DNA of 64,000 nt from the NCBI RefSeq assembly GCF_900114055.1, contig NZ_FORR01000001.1:248001-312000 (forward strand). Direction: 5' to 3'. The translations under genes were made by a program, and so were the position numbers. The notes under the pieces are model-generated. The model ran no database searches and was not told the DNA's origin. It saw only the letters and a list, made by a program, of their open reading frames with translations. Origin of the DNA: Thermoflavimicrobium dichotomicum (GTDB taxonomy: Bacteria; Bacillota; Bacilli; Thermoactinomycetales; Thermoactinomycetaceae). This document shows positions 15,805 through 24,577 of this stretch, piece by piece (position 1 is the stretch's first letter; every line of letters starts with the position of its first letter).

Positions 15805-17508
15805 ATGGCAAAGAAGAAAAAGAAGAATAAAAAGAAAAAAAAGCAGCTATTACGTTCGCCTCAGAAAATAGATTTGACAGAAACAACAGATGAAACTCCT
15901 CAAAGACGAAAAAATGATCCAGAAGTAAAACCGACACCCATGAAAGAAAAGGAAACGGAAGACCAAACCAGTTTAATCGAAAAATCAGGAGAAGTAGTAG
16001 AGCAGCATGCAGAATTGGCAAAATCGGACCAACTAACAGAAGTTCACGAACCATCAGAAAAAGTGCAACTCATGGAAGAACAAAACCTGCCATCTAACAC
16101 TGAAAATACAAAGATGGCTATCCTCAGTCAAGATGAAATTCAAAACGTACAAACAGAAATACAGCAAGAATCACAAGATTTCGTTTCCTCAGACGAAACG
16201 ATGACTGAAGACATAACCCATCTGGATCCCATTACCGCAAAAGATAACCAACAAAATGCAGAAATGGAAGCTTCCGATGAGATTAAACCCATGATTCCAC
16301 ATGAAATGGAGCAAAATAAAATCGCGACAGCAGAAATAGCTGCTACAAACGAACTAGAAAAGACACGTAGCGAAAAACATAAAAAGAAGAAAAAGAAACG
16401 GAAATGGATCATTGGTTCACTGATTGCTGTATTACTGTTGGCATTAGCTGTTGTCGCCTATGTCGGCAATCAATTTATGGAAGCGATCGCGTTAGGTCAC
16501 TATCAAATCGGTAAATCCAAGCTGCGACAAAACAACATCGAAATTGACAAAACTCCTTTTACTGTCCTGTTGCTCGGAACAGATCAACGTGGAGCTAACT
16601 CCAAAAACTGGCGCCCTGACGTCATCATGGTGGCTGCGGTTAATCCCAAGACAAAATCGATCAAACTGGTCAGTTTGCCACGTGATTTAAAAGTGAGGAT
16701 TGCCACAGGTGAAATTGATAAATTAAATCACTCTTCCCACATGGGTTACAAACATAACATTGACCCAGTGCAAAATATTCGCCAAACAATAGAAAACTTC
16801 TTAAATATTCCGATTGATTATTATGCCAAAATCAACTTCCAAGGTTTCACTGATGTCGTCGATGCCTTGGGCGGAGTCGATGTCGTCGTCAAAAAACCGT
16901 TCTCCCAACAGATGATCGGTGGAGAATGGGCATACTTCAAACCAGGTCCCGCCCATTTGGATGGTGCACATGCTCTTGCTTATGTTCGTATGCGTAAACA
17001 GGATCCGCTTGGCGACATGTCAAGAAACTCACGTCAGCGGGAAGTCATTACCCAATTGATGGACAAGCTGGTGAGTACAAACGCTGTTCTCAAATTTAAC
17101 GATATCATGAAAGCCGTTGGTGGAAACTTTAACCATAATTTCAATACATCTGATATTGCACAACTCGCAAAAATTTACCAGCTATGTAAAGGAAATATTC
17201 AACGTTATGAGTTCCGATCAGAAGGAACTTGGATTAACGGCGGTTGGTATGAACTATGGTCCAACAATGAACGTTCAAAAGTAAGCCACATGTTGCAAAA
17301 ACAACTGGAGTATCAACCTGCCAAAGCACTGGAACCCTCCCCACTCAACGAATGGGAAGAACAATTTGCTGCCCAGCATGATAACGATCAAGAATCTGTA
17401 TACGAAGAGAACGAAAAAACAGAAAAGGATTCAGGAATCCAGTCACCTTCTGAATCAAACCCATTATCCAATAATCACGCTTCTTCTGACTATCAGAATG
17501 AAGAATAA
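15805..17508 (+). CDS. LytR-CpsA-Psr (LCP) protein with long charged N-terminal tail
   Basis: A 567-residue LCP protein. Residues 1-190 are Lys/Glu/Gln-rich and cytoplasmic, starting with a poly-Lys stretch. One membrane helix follows (about 196-217), then the external LCP domain: LLGTDQRGANSKNWRPDVIMV, SLPRDLKV, YYAKINFQGFTDVVDALGGVDV and HALAYVRMRKQDP. LCP enzymes transfer teichoic acid or other polymers from undecaprenyl pyrophosphate to peptidoglycan. GAGAGGAGG precedes the ATG. It is a close paralogue of the 326-residue protein at 18611 and is located beside yvyE as in B. subtilis. Confidence 0.92.
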   Translation: MAKKKKKNKKKKKQLLRSPQKIDLTETTDETPQRRKNDPEVKPTPMKEKETEDQTSLIEKSGEVVEQHAELAKSDQLTEVHEPSEKVQLMEEQNLPSNTENTKMAILSQDEIQNVQTEIQQESQDFVSSDETMTEDITHLDPITAKDNQQNAEMEASDEIKPMIPHEMEQNKIATAEIAATNELEKTRSEKHKKKKKKRKWIIGSLIAVLLLALAVVAYVGNQFMEAIALGHYQIGKSKLRQNNIEIDKTPFTVLLLGTDQRGANSKNWRPDVIMVAAVNPKTKSIKLVSLPRDLKVRIATGEIDKLNHSSHMGYKHNIDPVQNIRQTIENFLNIPIDYYAKINFQGFTDVVDALGGVDVVVKKPFSQQMIGGEWAYFKPGPAHLDGAHALAYVRMRKQDPLGDMSRNSRQREVITQLMDKLVSTNAVLKFNDIMKAVGGNFNHNFNTSDIAQLAKIYQLCKGNIQRYEFRSEGTWINGGWYELWSNNERSKVSHMLQKQLEYQPAKALEPSPLNEWEEQFAAQHDNDQESVYEENEKTEKDSGIQSPSESNPLSNNHASSDYQNEE

Positions 17509-17510
17509 CA

Positions 17511-17538
17511 GGAAAGGCCATCTAGCCTTTCCTTTTTC
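17511..17538 (+). terminator. Terminator after the first LCP gene
   Basis: GGAAAGGC (17511-17518) pairs with GCCTTTCC (17525-17532), then TTTTTC on the plus strand. Confidence 0.85.
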
Positions 17539-17576
17539 ATTTCCTCTATAATGAACAAAGAAAGAAGGTGGAAGAC

Positions 17577-18215
17577 ATGCCACAGAATCATTACTTGACC
17601 ATTGGCAATTATGGTGAAACAGAAATTGTTATCCAAAAATCACGCTTTATCTGTCGAGCCAAACATGTTCGTAACGAAGAAGAAGCAGTCCAATTTGTTC
17701 AGGATGTTTCAAAAAAGCATTGGGATGCCACACATAATTGCTACGCTTATTTAGTTACAGATACCATTCAAAAATCATCCGATGATGGTGAACCTGCCGG
17801 AACAGCAGGTCGGCCTATTTTAGAGGTGATCCATGCAAAGGATTTGTTATATACAGCGATTGTCGTCACTCGTTATTTTGGCGGGATTAAACTGGGAGCA
17901 GGTGGACTTGTCCGCGCTTATAGCCAAGGGGCTGCTGCAGCGATTCAAGCAGCAGGAATCGTTCAACGATTGCTCCACCAGGAAGTAATTTTTACCTTTG
18001 ATTATCATTTTATGGGCAAAATGGAGTATGAATTACGACAATCCGGTTATCTGTTGGATCCGCCCCAGTTTACTGACCGTATTAGCTGGTCGGTGTGGGT
18101 TCCACTCGGAGAAGAAAACAAATTAATGGAACAAGTCACCAACTGGACGAACGGTCAAGCTCAAATCCAAGTGGGCCGCACCGAATATCGGGATGTACCG
18201 GTAAAAGACTCGTGA
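17577..18215 (+). CDS. yvyE: YigZ/YvyE family (IMPACT) protein
   Basis: A 212-residue protein of the UPF0029/IMPACT family. The N-terminal domain has KSRFICRAKHV, DATHNCYAYLV, the highly conserved SSDDGEPAGTAGRPILEVI, and TRYFGGIKLGAGGLVRAYSQGAA. The C-terminal part fits the DUF1949 ferredoxin-like domain. The molecular role is not settled; eukaryotic relatives regulate translation. I chose the ATG at 17577 because AAGGTGG lies 7 bases upstream; a GTG at 17568 overlaps that site. It lies between two LCP genes. Confidence 0.92.
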   Translation: MPQNHYLTIGNYGETEIVIQKSRFICRAKHVRNEEEAVQFVQDVSKKHWDATHNCYAYLVTDTIQKSSDDGEPAGTAGRPILEVIHAKDLLYTAIVVTRYFGGIKLGAGGLVRAYSQGAAAAIQAAGIVQRLLHQEVIFTFDYHFMGKMEYELRQSGYLLDPPQFTDRISWSVWVPLGEENKLMEQVTNWTNGQAQIQVGRTEYRDVPVKDS

Positions 18216-18237
18216 GTTTAAAGGACCATCGAGGTGC

Positions 18238-18375
18238 TTGAGGCTACCTGAAAACATGAATACGTTTTTCCTGCTCTTCGGGATGGATTCCTTCTTCCGT
18301 GACGACTTCTGTACCATCACAGTCACTCCGTAAGGGATCCATCCCTTCTCTTTGTAGAAATCAAAACACCTTTTT
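18238..18375 (-). pseudogene. Possible decayed coding fragment (GNAT-like?)
   Basis: One minus-strand frame reads FYKEKGWIPYG, like the end of a GNAT acetyltransferase. A shift of one base gives a continuous SDCDGTEVVTEEGIHPEE segment up to a stop. Upstream frames are broken by TGA codons and there is no start or SD. The reading is speculative. Confidence 0.22.
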
Positions 18376-18610
18376 CATCACTCTGATGGTGTTGCTCGGC
18401 AATATCAGGGTCTGTTGACAAACATATGGAAACTTAGTCAACAAGCTGAAAGTAATAGAGCCCCTGATCCAAACAGGCAGAAAGATAAATTTGATGGGGG
18501 TTCAAAAATTCGACCGAAAATTTCAGTCAATCTTATTTTCCTATTTTTATATCTTATTGTAAAATAAGGGAAATAGATGTTGAAAGAAGCAGAAAAGTGA
18601 GGATCCGATT
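18376..18610. other. Intergenic region with nested inverted repeats, before the second LCP gene
   Basis: ATCAGGG (18404-18410) faces CCCTGAT (18462-18468), and TTGAC (18415-18419) faces GTCAA (18437-18441) within it. No gene is visible. This stretch also must hold the promoter of the LCP gene at 18611. Confidence 0.45.
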
Positions 18611-19591
18611 ATGGGTAATTCGTCCAAACGTCTCGCAACAATATCCAGAATATTTGTCGTATTATTGCTGTTAACTTGCGGTGTGGTTGTTTATTTTGTC
18701 AGTCAGCTCTGGGAAACCCTTGCCAAAGGATATGATGATCAAGCAAAATCAAATCTGCGTAAAAGCCAAGTACATATGTTAAAAGAACCTTTTACTATAT
18801 TGCTCATCGGGACAGATCAGCGAAGTGCTCTTTCAAAAAACTGGCGCCCGGATGTACTCATCTTGCTCGCCATTAATCCCAAGAAACAGTCTGCCAAAAT
18901 ACTGAGTATTCCACGCGATCTGCTTGTTCCGATTGCAAATAGTAAACATGCAAGGGATAAAATCAATGCTGCAGCCTATTACGGTTATCTTTATCATCTT
19001 GATCCCATTGTCAACATTCGCCAAACCATCGAAAACTACTTCAAGGTTCCAATTGATCATTATGCCAAGATTAATTTTCAAGGTTTTACAGATCTTGTGA
19101 ATATATTGGGTGGAATCCAGGTTCATGTAAAAAAGGAATTCAGACAGCAGATGATCGGAGGAAAATGGGCTCACTTCCAGCCCGGTTTCCAGCATCTGAA
19201 TGGTGCAGAAGCTCTCGCTTATGTTCGTATGCGAAAACAGGATCCCCTCGGAGACAACGCACGCAACGAAAGGCAGCGAGAAGTGATGTCACAGCTCATT
19301 GACAAACTGGTCAGCTTTCGCTCTATTACCCATTTTCATCAATTAATGAAAGCAGTTGGCAATAACCTGACTTACAGCTTTCAACCGGAAGAATTCCTGA
19401 TTCTACAACAACTGTATCATCGCATCCCCCAACATCGAATTGAAACGGTTAAAGTATCATCTCATCCTTTTCATCAAGAGCAATGGTATGAAATCATGGA
19501 CAAAAAAGAACGTCAACGCCTTTGTAATTCTCTTCGAAAAGATTTGGAACTCCCAGCGATCGTCCTTCCCGAAGATGAAAAATCCCCATAA
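18611..19591 (+). CDS. LytR-CpsA-Psr (LCP) protein, short form
   Basis: A 326-residue LCP protein with one N-terminal helix (about 11-33) and the external LCP domain: IGTDQRSALSKNWRPDVLIL, SIPRDLLV, HYAKINFQGFTDLVNILGGI and EALAYVRMRKQDPLGDNARNER. The conserved Arg/Asp residues that bind the lipid pyrophosphate are present. It should attach wall polymers to peptidoglycan. It shares long identical blocks with the protein at 15805 but lacks its 190-residue tail. GAGG lies 9 bases before the ATG. The 3' end overlaps a terminator used by the converging met operon. Confidence 0.92.
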   Translation: MGNSSKRLATISRIFVVLLLLTCGVVVYFVSQLWETLAKGYDDQAKSNLRKSQVHMLKEPFTILLIGTDQRSALSKNWRPDVLILLAINPKKQSAKILSIPRDLLVPIANSKHARDKINAAAYYGYLYHLDPIVNIRQTIENYFKVPIDHYAKINFQGFTDLVNILGGIQVHVKKEFRQQMIGGKWAHFQPGFQHLNGAEALAYVRMRKQDPLGDNARNERQREVMSQLIDKLVSFRSITHFHQLMKAVGNNLTYSFQPEEFLILQQLYHRIPQHRIETVKVSSHPFHQEQWYEIMDKKERQRLCNSLRKDLELPAIVLPEDEKSP

Positions 19592-19609
19592 CGATGAAGT
19601 TATGGGGAT
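19575..19609 (-). terminator. Terminator of metNIQ, overlapping the LCP 3' end
   Basis: ATCCCCATAAC (19582-19592) pairs with GTTATGGGGAT (19599-19609), 6-base loop, then TTTTTC on the minus strand. The stem covers the LCP stop codon at 19589-19591. Confidence 0.88.
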
Positions 19610-19638
19610 CAACTAATCCATATCTTATTAAGATTGGG

Positions 19639-20448
19639 TTAGAAAGCAGGAACCACCGCACCTTTATACTTATCCTCGATAAACTTTTTCGTTTCAGGTG
19701 AATTTAACACTTTGGCCAATTTTTGAATCGCTTCATCTTTTTCTTTACCTTTTTTTGTAGCGAGGATATTAACATAAGGTGAATTTTTATCTTCAATAAA
19801 CAAATTGTCCTTCAATGGGTTCAATTTCGCCTGAATAGCGTAGTTGGTATTAATAATTGCCAAGTCTACCTGATCCAAAACACGTGGTAACAAAGCAGGT
19901 TCCACCAATTTAAACTTCAGTTTTTTCGGGTTTGATTTAATGTTACGTTCTGTTTTGTTTCCTTCACGGTTATCCAGCTGAATCAATTTTTGATTCTCAA
20001 GCAAGAGCAAACTGCGGGTCAGGTTGCTTGTATCATTAGGCAAAGCGATGGTAGCCCCATCTTTGAGATCTTTTACGTTTTTGATTTTTTTCGAGTAAGC
20101 AGCCATAGGCTCAATGTGTACACCTGTTACTTTTACAATATGATAGTTGCTTTCTTTATTCGTTGTCTCCATAAACGGAACGTGTTGGAAGAAGTTAGCA
20201 TCCATTTTCCCTTCTTCGACCACTTTATTGGGCAATACATAGTCTTGAAACACTTTTACTTCCAGGTCAATTCCTTCTTTTTTCAACTGCGGCTTTACAT
20301 GCTCCAAAATTTCCGCATGCGGTACTTGCGAAGCAGCCACCGTCACTTTTTTCGTTCCTTTGTCACCCGAAGTGGTTCCAGCACCTCCGCAAGCAGTCGC
20401 AACGACACCAACCAACAATGCGGCCAAAATCGCCCAACATTTTTTCAT
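19639..20448 (-). CDS. metQ: Methionine ABC transporter substrate-binding lipoprotein
   Basis: A 269-residue NlpA/MetQ lipoprotein: signal peptide with lipobox ATACGG near residue 20, then VTVAASQVPHAEILEHV, VLPNKVVEEGKMDANFFQHVPF and the ALPNDTSNLTRSLLLLENQ and NTNYAIQA blocks. It binds methionine outside the membrane. AAAGGAGG precedes the ATG. It is the last gene of metN-metI-metQ under S-box control. Confidence 0.95.
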   Translation of the reverse strand: MKKCWAILAALLVGVVATACGGAGTTSGDKGTKKVTVAASQVPHAEILEHVKPQLKKEGIDLEVKVFQDYVLPNKVVEEGKMDANFFQHVPFMETTNKESNYHIVKVTGVHIEPMAAYSKKIKNVKDLKDGATIALPNDTSNLTRSLLLLENQKLIQLDNREGNKTERNIKSNPKKLKFKLVEPALLPRVLDQVDLAIINTNYAIQAKLNPLKDNLFIEDKNSPYVNILATKKGKEKDEAIQKLAKVLNSPETKKFIEDKYKGAVVPAF

Positions 20449-20463
20449 CTTTCTGTCCTCCTT

Positions 20464-21120
20464 TTACCTTTTATCCAAACGTTTACTAATAAGATCTCCA
20501 ATTCCTTGAACGATTTGCACTAACACCACCAACAGCACACCACAAACGATCAACATTTGATCATTAAAGGACTGAAATCCAAATCGAAAAGCAGCGTCAC
20601 CCAATCCACCACCGCCAACTACACCAGCCATTGCGGAAAAAGAAATCAATGAAACGCAGGTAACAGTGAGACCGGAAACGATAGCAGGTAAAGCTTCCGG
20701 TATTAATACTTTACGAACGATGGTAAACTTGCTTGCTCCCATCGCTTGTGAAGCTTCGATCACACCTCGATCAATTTCACGAATGGCTGTTTCTACCATC
20801 CGAGCATAAAATGGAGCCGCTCCGGCAATTAAAGGAATAGTAGCAGCAGCTGGACCCAAAGAAGTTCCTAGAATAAATTCAGCAACAGGAAATAAAAATA
20901 AGACCAGCACAATAAATGGAACTGCACGAAAGATATTTACAATAAGGCCTAAAACACGTTGAATTGCAGCGTTTTCCCACAGATGACCACGATCTGTAAT
21001 GACTAGCAACACACCCAGTGGAATCCCTAATAAAGCTGTGAAAAAAGTGGAGATTCCCACCATAAACAGGGTTTCTTGTGTCGCGATCCAAACTTGCTGC
21101 CAATCCACCTGATCAAACAC
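20464..21120 (-). CDS. metI: Methionine ABC transporter permease
   Basis: A 218-residue MetI permease with five membrane helices, NIFRAVPFIVLVLFLFP, the EAA loop EASQAMGASKFTIVRKVLIPEALP and the glycine-rich GVVGGGGLGDAA near the C-terminus. GTG start with GGAGGTGA 6 bases upstream. It overlaps the metN 3' end by 8 bases, suggesting translational coupling. Confidence 0.95.
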   Translation of the reverse strand: MFDQVDWQQVWIATQETLFMVGISTFFTALLGIPLGVLLVITDRGHLWENAAIQRVLGLIVNIFRAVPFIVLVLFLFPVAEFILGTSLGPAAATIPLIAGAAPFYARMVETAIREIDRGVIEASQAMGASKFTIVRKVLIPEALPAIVSGLTVTCVSLISFSAMAGVVGGGGLGDAAFRFGFQSFNDQMLIVCGVLLVVLVQIVQGIGDLISKRLDKR

Positions 21121-22102
21121 GTTCGATCACCTCCATCTTGTTTGCTTGTGAGAGGATTTCATCGATCGCTTTGTTTACATTGGCAGGTTCCCCAAGCAAA
21201 CGGAAAGAAATCGTATGCTTATCTGTTGTCGCCTGAATTTCTCCTCCTACGATTTGAATGGAAACCTGATAAGTTTGAGCAATACTAATTAAATTATTCC
21301 AATCGGATTGCTTAGATATTGTAACAGTTAAACACTTACCTAAATCTTTTGCCTCTTCATTTATTTCTTGCTGTAAAAACTTCCGTGTCACTGGATGTTT
21401 TGCATGATTGAAAATTTCTTCCACTTCACCAATTTCTACAATCTCTCCTGCTTCCATGACTGCTATCTTATTACAAATCGAACGAACCACACTCATTTCA
21501 TGGGTAATCAAAACAAGTGTAATCCCGGTTTCACGATTAATCTCCTGAAGCAATTGCAATATCGAAGCAGTTGTTTCCGGATCCAATGCCGATGTAGCTT
21601 CATCGCATAATAACACATCCGGATCGTTGGCCAGCGCTCTGGCAATTCCTACCCGTTGCTTTTGTCCGCCAGATAACTGTGATGGATATGCATCCGCTCG
21701 ATCCTGTAGCCCTACACGTTCCAGTAACTGATCGACTTTGCGTTGAATTTCACTTTTGGGAACGCCAGCTACTTCCAATGGAAAAGCCACATTCTCTCTC
21801 ACTGTTCTTGACCACAACAGATGAAAATGTTGAAAGATCATACCAATTTTTTGACGCGCCAAACGCAATTCTTTATCCTTGAGTTTGGATATCTCTTTGC
21901 CATCAATGATGACCGAACCTGTGGTTGGTTTTTCCAAACCATTAAGCATGCGTAACAACGTACTTTTTCCAGCTCCACTATGCCCAATGATGCCAAAGAT
22001 ATCACCACGCTCGATCTCCAGTGAAACATCTTTTAAAGCTGTAACAGACTCCCCCTTACCTTGAGCTGGAAATACTTTACTTACTTTTTTTACCTGGATC
22101 AT
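21113..22102 (-). CDS. metN: Methionine ABC transporter ATP-binding protein
   Basis: A 329-residue MetN. Walker A is GHSGAGKSTLLR, the Q-loop lies in GMIFQHFHLLWSRTV, the signature is [15 protein letters not shown] and Walker B is VLLCDEATSALDPE. The C-terminal 90 residues form the NIL domain that binds methionine and inhibits transport when the cytoplasmic pool is high. I chose the ATG at 22102, preceded by AAGGTGG; upstream ATGs lie inside the riboswitch terminator. Confidence 0.95.
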   Translation of the reverse strand: MIQVKKVSKVFPAQGKGESVTALKDVSLEIERGDIFGIIGHSGAGKSTLLRMLNGLEKPTTGSVIIDGKEISKLKDKELRLARQKIGMIFQHFHLLWSRTVRENVAFPLEVAGVPKSEIQRKVDQLLERVGLQDRADAYPSQLSGGQKQRVGIARALANDPDVLLCDEATSALDPETTASILQLLQEINRETGITLVLITHEMSVVRSICNKIAVMEAGEIVEIGEVEEIFNHAKHPVTRKFLQQEINEEAKDLGKCLTVTISKQSDWNNLISIAQTYQVSIQIVGGEIQATTDKHTISFRLLGEPANVNKAIDEILSQANKMEVIERV

Positions 22103-22122
22103 CCGATCTCTCACCACCTTAT

Positions 22123-22295
22123 AAAAAAATCCCTTTGCGCTTCTGAGCAAAGGGATTATCATGTATATGATAACACCTTCTCTCATCTCTCAGAACGCAA
22201 CTGTTCTGCAGGAATTGGCACCTTTTCCACTTCAGTGGACGGTTGCCGAGGTATCATCGGGCCTGTCCCTACACCTCTCTTGATAAGAGAACGCC
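22123..22295 (-). promoter_or_regulatory. SAM-I (S-box) riboswitch of metNIQ
   Basis: On the minus strand the aptamer (22177-22295) starts with TTCTCTTATCAAGAGAGGTG, then GGGACAGGCCCGATGA and CCTCGGCAACC, and ends with a strand that closes P1. A terminator follows (22123-22157): ATCCCTTTGC pairs with GCAAAGGGAT, then seven T. SAM binding favours the terminator and shuts off methionine uptake. Confidence 0.96.
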
Positions 22296-22329
22296 AACTC
22301 ATATTCAATTGCGATCACCATCGAATGCA

Positions 22330-22359
22330 ATATTAGCATATAATCATTTTAAAAGTCAA
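22330..22359 (-). promoter_or_regulatory. Sigma-A promoter of metNIQ
   Basis: On the minus strand TTGACT, 18 bases, TAATAT. It lies about 35 bases before the S-box aptamer, so the transcript starts just ahead of P1. Confidence 0.65.
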
Positions 22360-22531
22360 TACTATGTAAGTTAAACCCAAAAACCTTTATTTTCCTTCTT
22401 GTTCACATGCCCCTGTAACAACTATTACTTCCAGATTACATTTCGTTTACATTATGCACTAACTTCACTATCCCCCACGATTTTGGCATATAATAAATGA
22501 CACTTAGAACTTTTGTTGGAGGTGCCCCCCT

Positions 22532-22642
22532 ATGAACTACACGGTGGTTGGCAAGGATTTTTGGATCGGGATTATCAATGCCGTTTTATTAAGTATACCG
22601 TTGTGGTTTTTATTTTATCTTTTCCTATGTCTTATTTTCTAA
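22532..22642 (+). CDS. 36-residue single-helix membrane protein
   Basis: A very short gene with a clear ribosome site (GGAGGTG, 8 bases before ATG). After ten polar residues (MNYTVVGKDF) comes one hydrophobic helix, WIGIINAVLLSIPLWFLFYL, ending at a TAA. It is related to the 42-residue product at 36291-36419: shared pattern GI-(I/L)-N-x-x-LLS-(I/L)-P-(I/L)-W-x-L-x-YL. A CATATAAT at about 22492 may be a -10 box. A longer frame over this stretch is less likely. It converges on the sugar transferase gene. Function unknown. Confidence 0.65.
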   Translation: MNYTVVGKDFWIGIINAVLLSIPLWFLFYLFLCLIF

Positions 22643-22674
22643 AAAGAATGGGGCGACTCCTGATCGAGAGCTAT

Positions 22675-22705
22675 AAAAAATCGGGTTGCCAAATCCTTGA
22701 CAACC
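22675..22705 (-). terminator. Terminator of the sugar transferase gene
   Basis: GGTTGCC (22684-22690) pairs with GACAACC (22699-22705) with one G-U pair, followed on the minus strand by six T. It lies 9 bases past the stop. Confidence 0.8.
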
Positions 22706-22713
22706 CTCTCCTA

Positions 22714-23352
22714 TTATCTTGCCCCACTACCTGTAAATACAACCCACACGGTACGAAGCAAAATCTTCAAATCCAAGGCAAATGATTGATTACGAATATA
22801 ATACATGTCCATTTCAAACTTTTCGGCTGGTGTTGCATCATACCCACCGTTTACCTGTGCCCAGCCAGTCAACCCAGGCTTTACCATCAATCGCTTCTTG
22901 AAACCAGGTATCTCCTTTGCAAACTGCTCTGTAAACATCGGACGTTCAGGACGTGGTCCAATTAAGCTCATATCTCCACGCAAGATATTAATCAACTGAG
23001 GAATTTCATCAATCCGTGTTTTACGGATAAATTTACCAACTCGGGTGACACGCGGATCATTCTTTGCAGCCCATTGTGGCCCATTTTTCTCAGCATCCGT
23101 ACGCATAGAACGAAGTTTGATAATGGAAAACAGTCTTCCATTCAGCCCCACTCGCTCTTGTTTATAGAATACAGGTCCAGGGGATTCCAATTTGATTGCG
23201 AGCATGGCCAGGAGTAGTACAGGTAATGTAATAATCAGTAATACAATGGAAAAAACGATTTCCAATCCACGTTTCACAATCGGATAGAGCGAATCTCCAC
23301 TGACTCCTGGATATGCGCGGGAACTATTTCCATAGGCCATTTTCGAACGCAT
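22714..23352 (-). CDS. Undecaprenyl-phosphate sugar-1-phosphate transferase
   Basis: A 212-residue initiating transferase of the WbaP/WcaJ/EpsL type in the short form with one N-terminal helix (about 29-50). The catalytic domain shows ESPGPVFYKQERVGLNGR, IIKLRSMRTDAE, RKTRIDEIPQLINILRGDMSLIGPRPE and KPGLTGWAQVNGG. It moves a sugar-1-phosphate from a UDP-sugar to undecaprenyl phosphate, starting a repeat unit. I chose the ATG at 23352 with AGGAG 10 bases upstream; an ATG at 23373 has no SD and abuts a TATTAT-like box. Confidence 0.9.
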   Translation of the reverse strand: MRSKMAYGNSSRAYPGVSGDSLYPIVKRGLEIVFSIVLLIITLPVLLLAMLAIKLESPGPVFYKQERVGLNGRLFSIIKLRSMRTDAEKNGPQWAAKNDPRVTRVGKFIRKTRIDEIPQLINILRGDMSLIGPRPERPMFTEQFAKEIPGFKKRLMVKPGLTGWAQVNGGYDATPAEKFEMDMYYIRNQSFALDLKILLRTVWVVFTGSGAR

Positions 23353-23531
23353 CCGCAAATCACTCCTGCTCATGTATAATATTAACTGCTTACGCAAATC
23401 GATTACAAATATGTCACAAATATTACAGTAATATTTCAAATGGTTTACTGTTACCAAGTATACTGCAGATGCTCCAGCTTGACAATACTTTTTTTGTTTC
23501 AAAATCCTAACTATACATGAGTGAACTTGTC

Positions 23532-24473
23532 TTAAATATTACTTACGCCCATTTTACGATAAAGATCCACATAATATTCATACGTCCGACGCAGGCCTTC
23601 TTTGAGTGAAACGGTTGGTTCCCATGCCAATACTGATCGTGCACGTGTATTATCAAAGTAACTGTGCTTGATATCCCCTGGGCGTTCTGCTTCATATTCC
23701 TTTTGAATGGTTTGATTGGTAACCGTTTCAAAAAGTCGAATCAATTCATTCAGCGAAGTGGAGATACCGGTACCAATATTGAGAATATGTCCATCTCCGG
23801 CTTGAATCGCTGCCAAATTGGCTTTCGCTACATCTTCTACATAAATATAATCACGCGTCTGTTCACCATCACCAAAAATCTTGAACGTTTTTCCCTTTAT
23901 CATTTGATTGATCAAAATCGACACCACGCCACCTTCTCCATGTGGCTCTTGTCGAATTCCATAAATATTGGCATAACGTAAAACTGTGTATTCCAAGCCA
24001 TATAAATTGCGATAAATGGTTAAATAGTGCTCTGGTGTATGTTTGGAAATACCGTATCCTGACAAAGGTTGGATGGGGTGTTTCTCATCGATCGGTAAAT
24101 ATTTTGGATTTCCATAGACAGCAGCAGATGATGCGTAAACAATTTTTTTCACTCCATACTTGCGACATGCTTCGAGCAAATTTAGTGTCCCCAAAATATT
24201 TACTTTTGCATCAAAAACAGGATCCTCTACAGAAACGGGAACCAGAATTTGAGCTGCCTGATGAATAACAATTTCTGGTTTTTCTTTCGCAAATACTTCT
24301 TCCATTTGTTCACTGGTAATATCCATTCGATAAAAACGAGCAGATGGATGAATGTATTCTTCTTTACCCGTAGACATATCATCTACAATAGCAACTTGAT
24401 CGCCTCGTGCGATTAATTGATCCACAATGTGTGACCCTACGAAACCGGCCCCGCCTGTCACTAATACTTTCAT
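23532..24473 (-). CDS. NAD-dependent nucleotide-sugar epimerase (GalE-like)
   Basis: A 313-residue short-chain dehydrogenase of the UDP-glucose/UDP-GlcNAc 4-epimerase type. It has the NAD-binding TGGAGFVGSHI, VDDMSTGKEEYI, the catalytic SSAAVYG and YGISK (Tyr-x-x-x-Lys), NIYGIRQEPHGEGGVVSIL and RDYIYVEDVAKA. It would make UDP-Gal or UDP-GalNAc for the polysaccharide. AGGGGG precedes the ATG. It lies 180 bases upstream of the sugar transferase gene in the same direction. Confidence 0.9.
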   Translation of the reverse strand: MKVLVTGGAGFVGSHIVDQLIARGDQVAIVDDMSTGKEEYIHPSARFYRMDITSEQMEEVFAKEKPEIVIHQAAQILVPVSVEDPVFDAKVNILGTLNLLEACRKYGVKKIVYASSAAVYGNPKYLPIDEKHPIQPLSGYGISKHTPEHYLTIYRNLYGLEYTVLRYANIYGIRQEPHGEGGVVSILINQMIKGKTFKIFGDGEQTRDYIYVEDVAKANLAAIQAGDGHILNIGTGISTSLNELIRLFETVTNQTIQKEYEAERPGDIKHSYFDNTRARSVLAWEPTVSLKEGLRRTYEYYVDLYRKMGVSNI

Positions 24474-24577
24474 TTTGAAACCCCCTTTGTTACTTCAAAC
24501 CATTCCTTTTTTTCTGTCTCCTATATCATTATCCTCATTCTAGATTATCTTACCCCAGTTTCAAACAGATGCAAAGT

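Noticed and set aside
18123-18326. A 67-codon minus-strand frame
   Set aside because: Half of it is antisense to yvyE and the rest switches frame relative to the protein-like segments; no SD.
19990-20523. A 177-codon plus-strand open frame
   Set aside because: Antisense to metQ/metI, biased by their codon use, without SD or family similarity.
22513-22785. A 90-codon plus-strand frame overlapping the tiny gene
   Set aside because: Its start lies within the SD of the 36-residue frame and its 3' half is antisense to the sugar transferase and its terminator.
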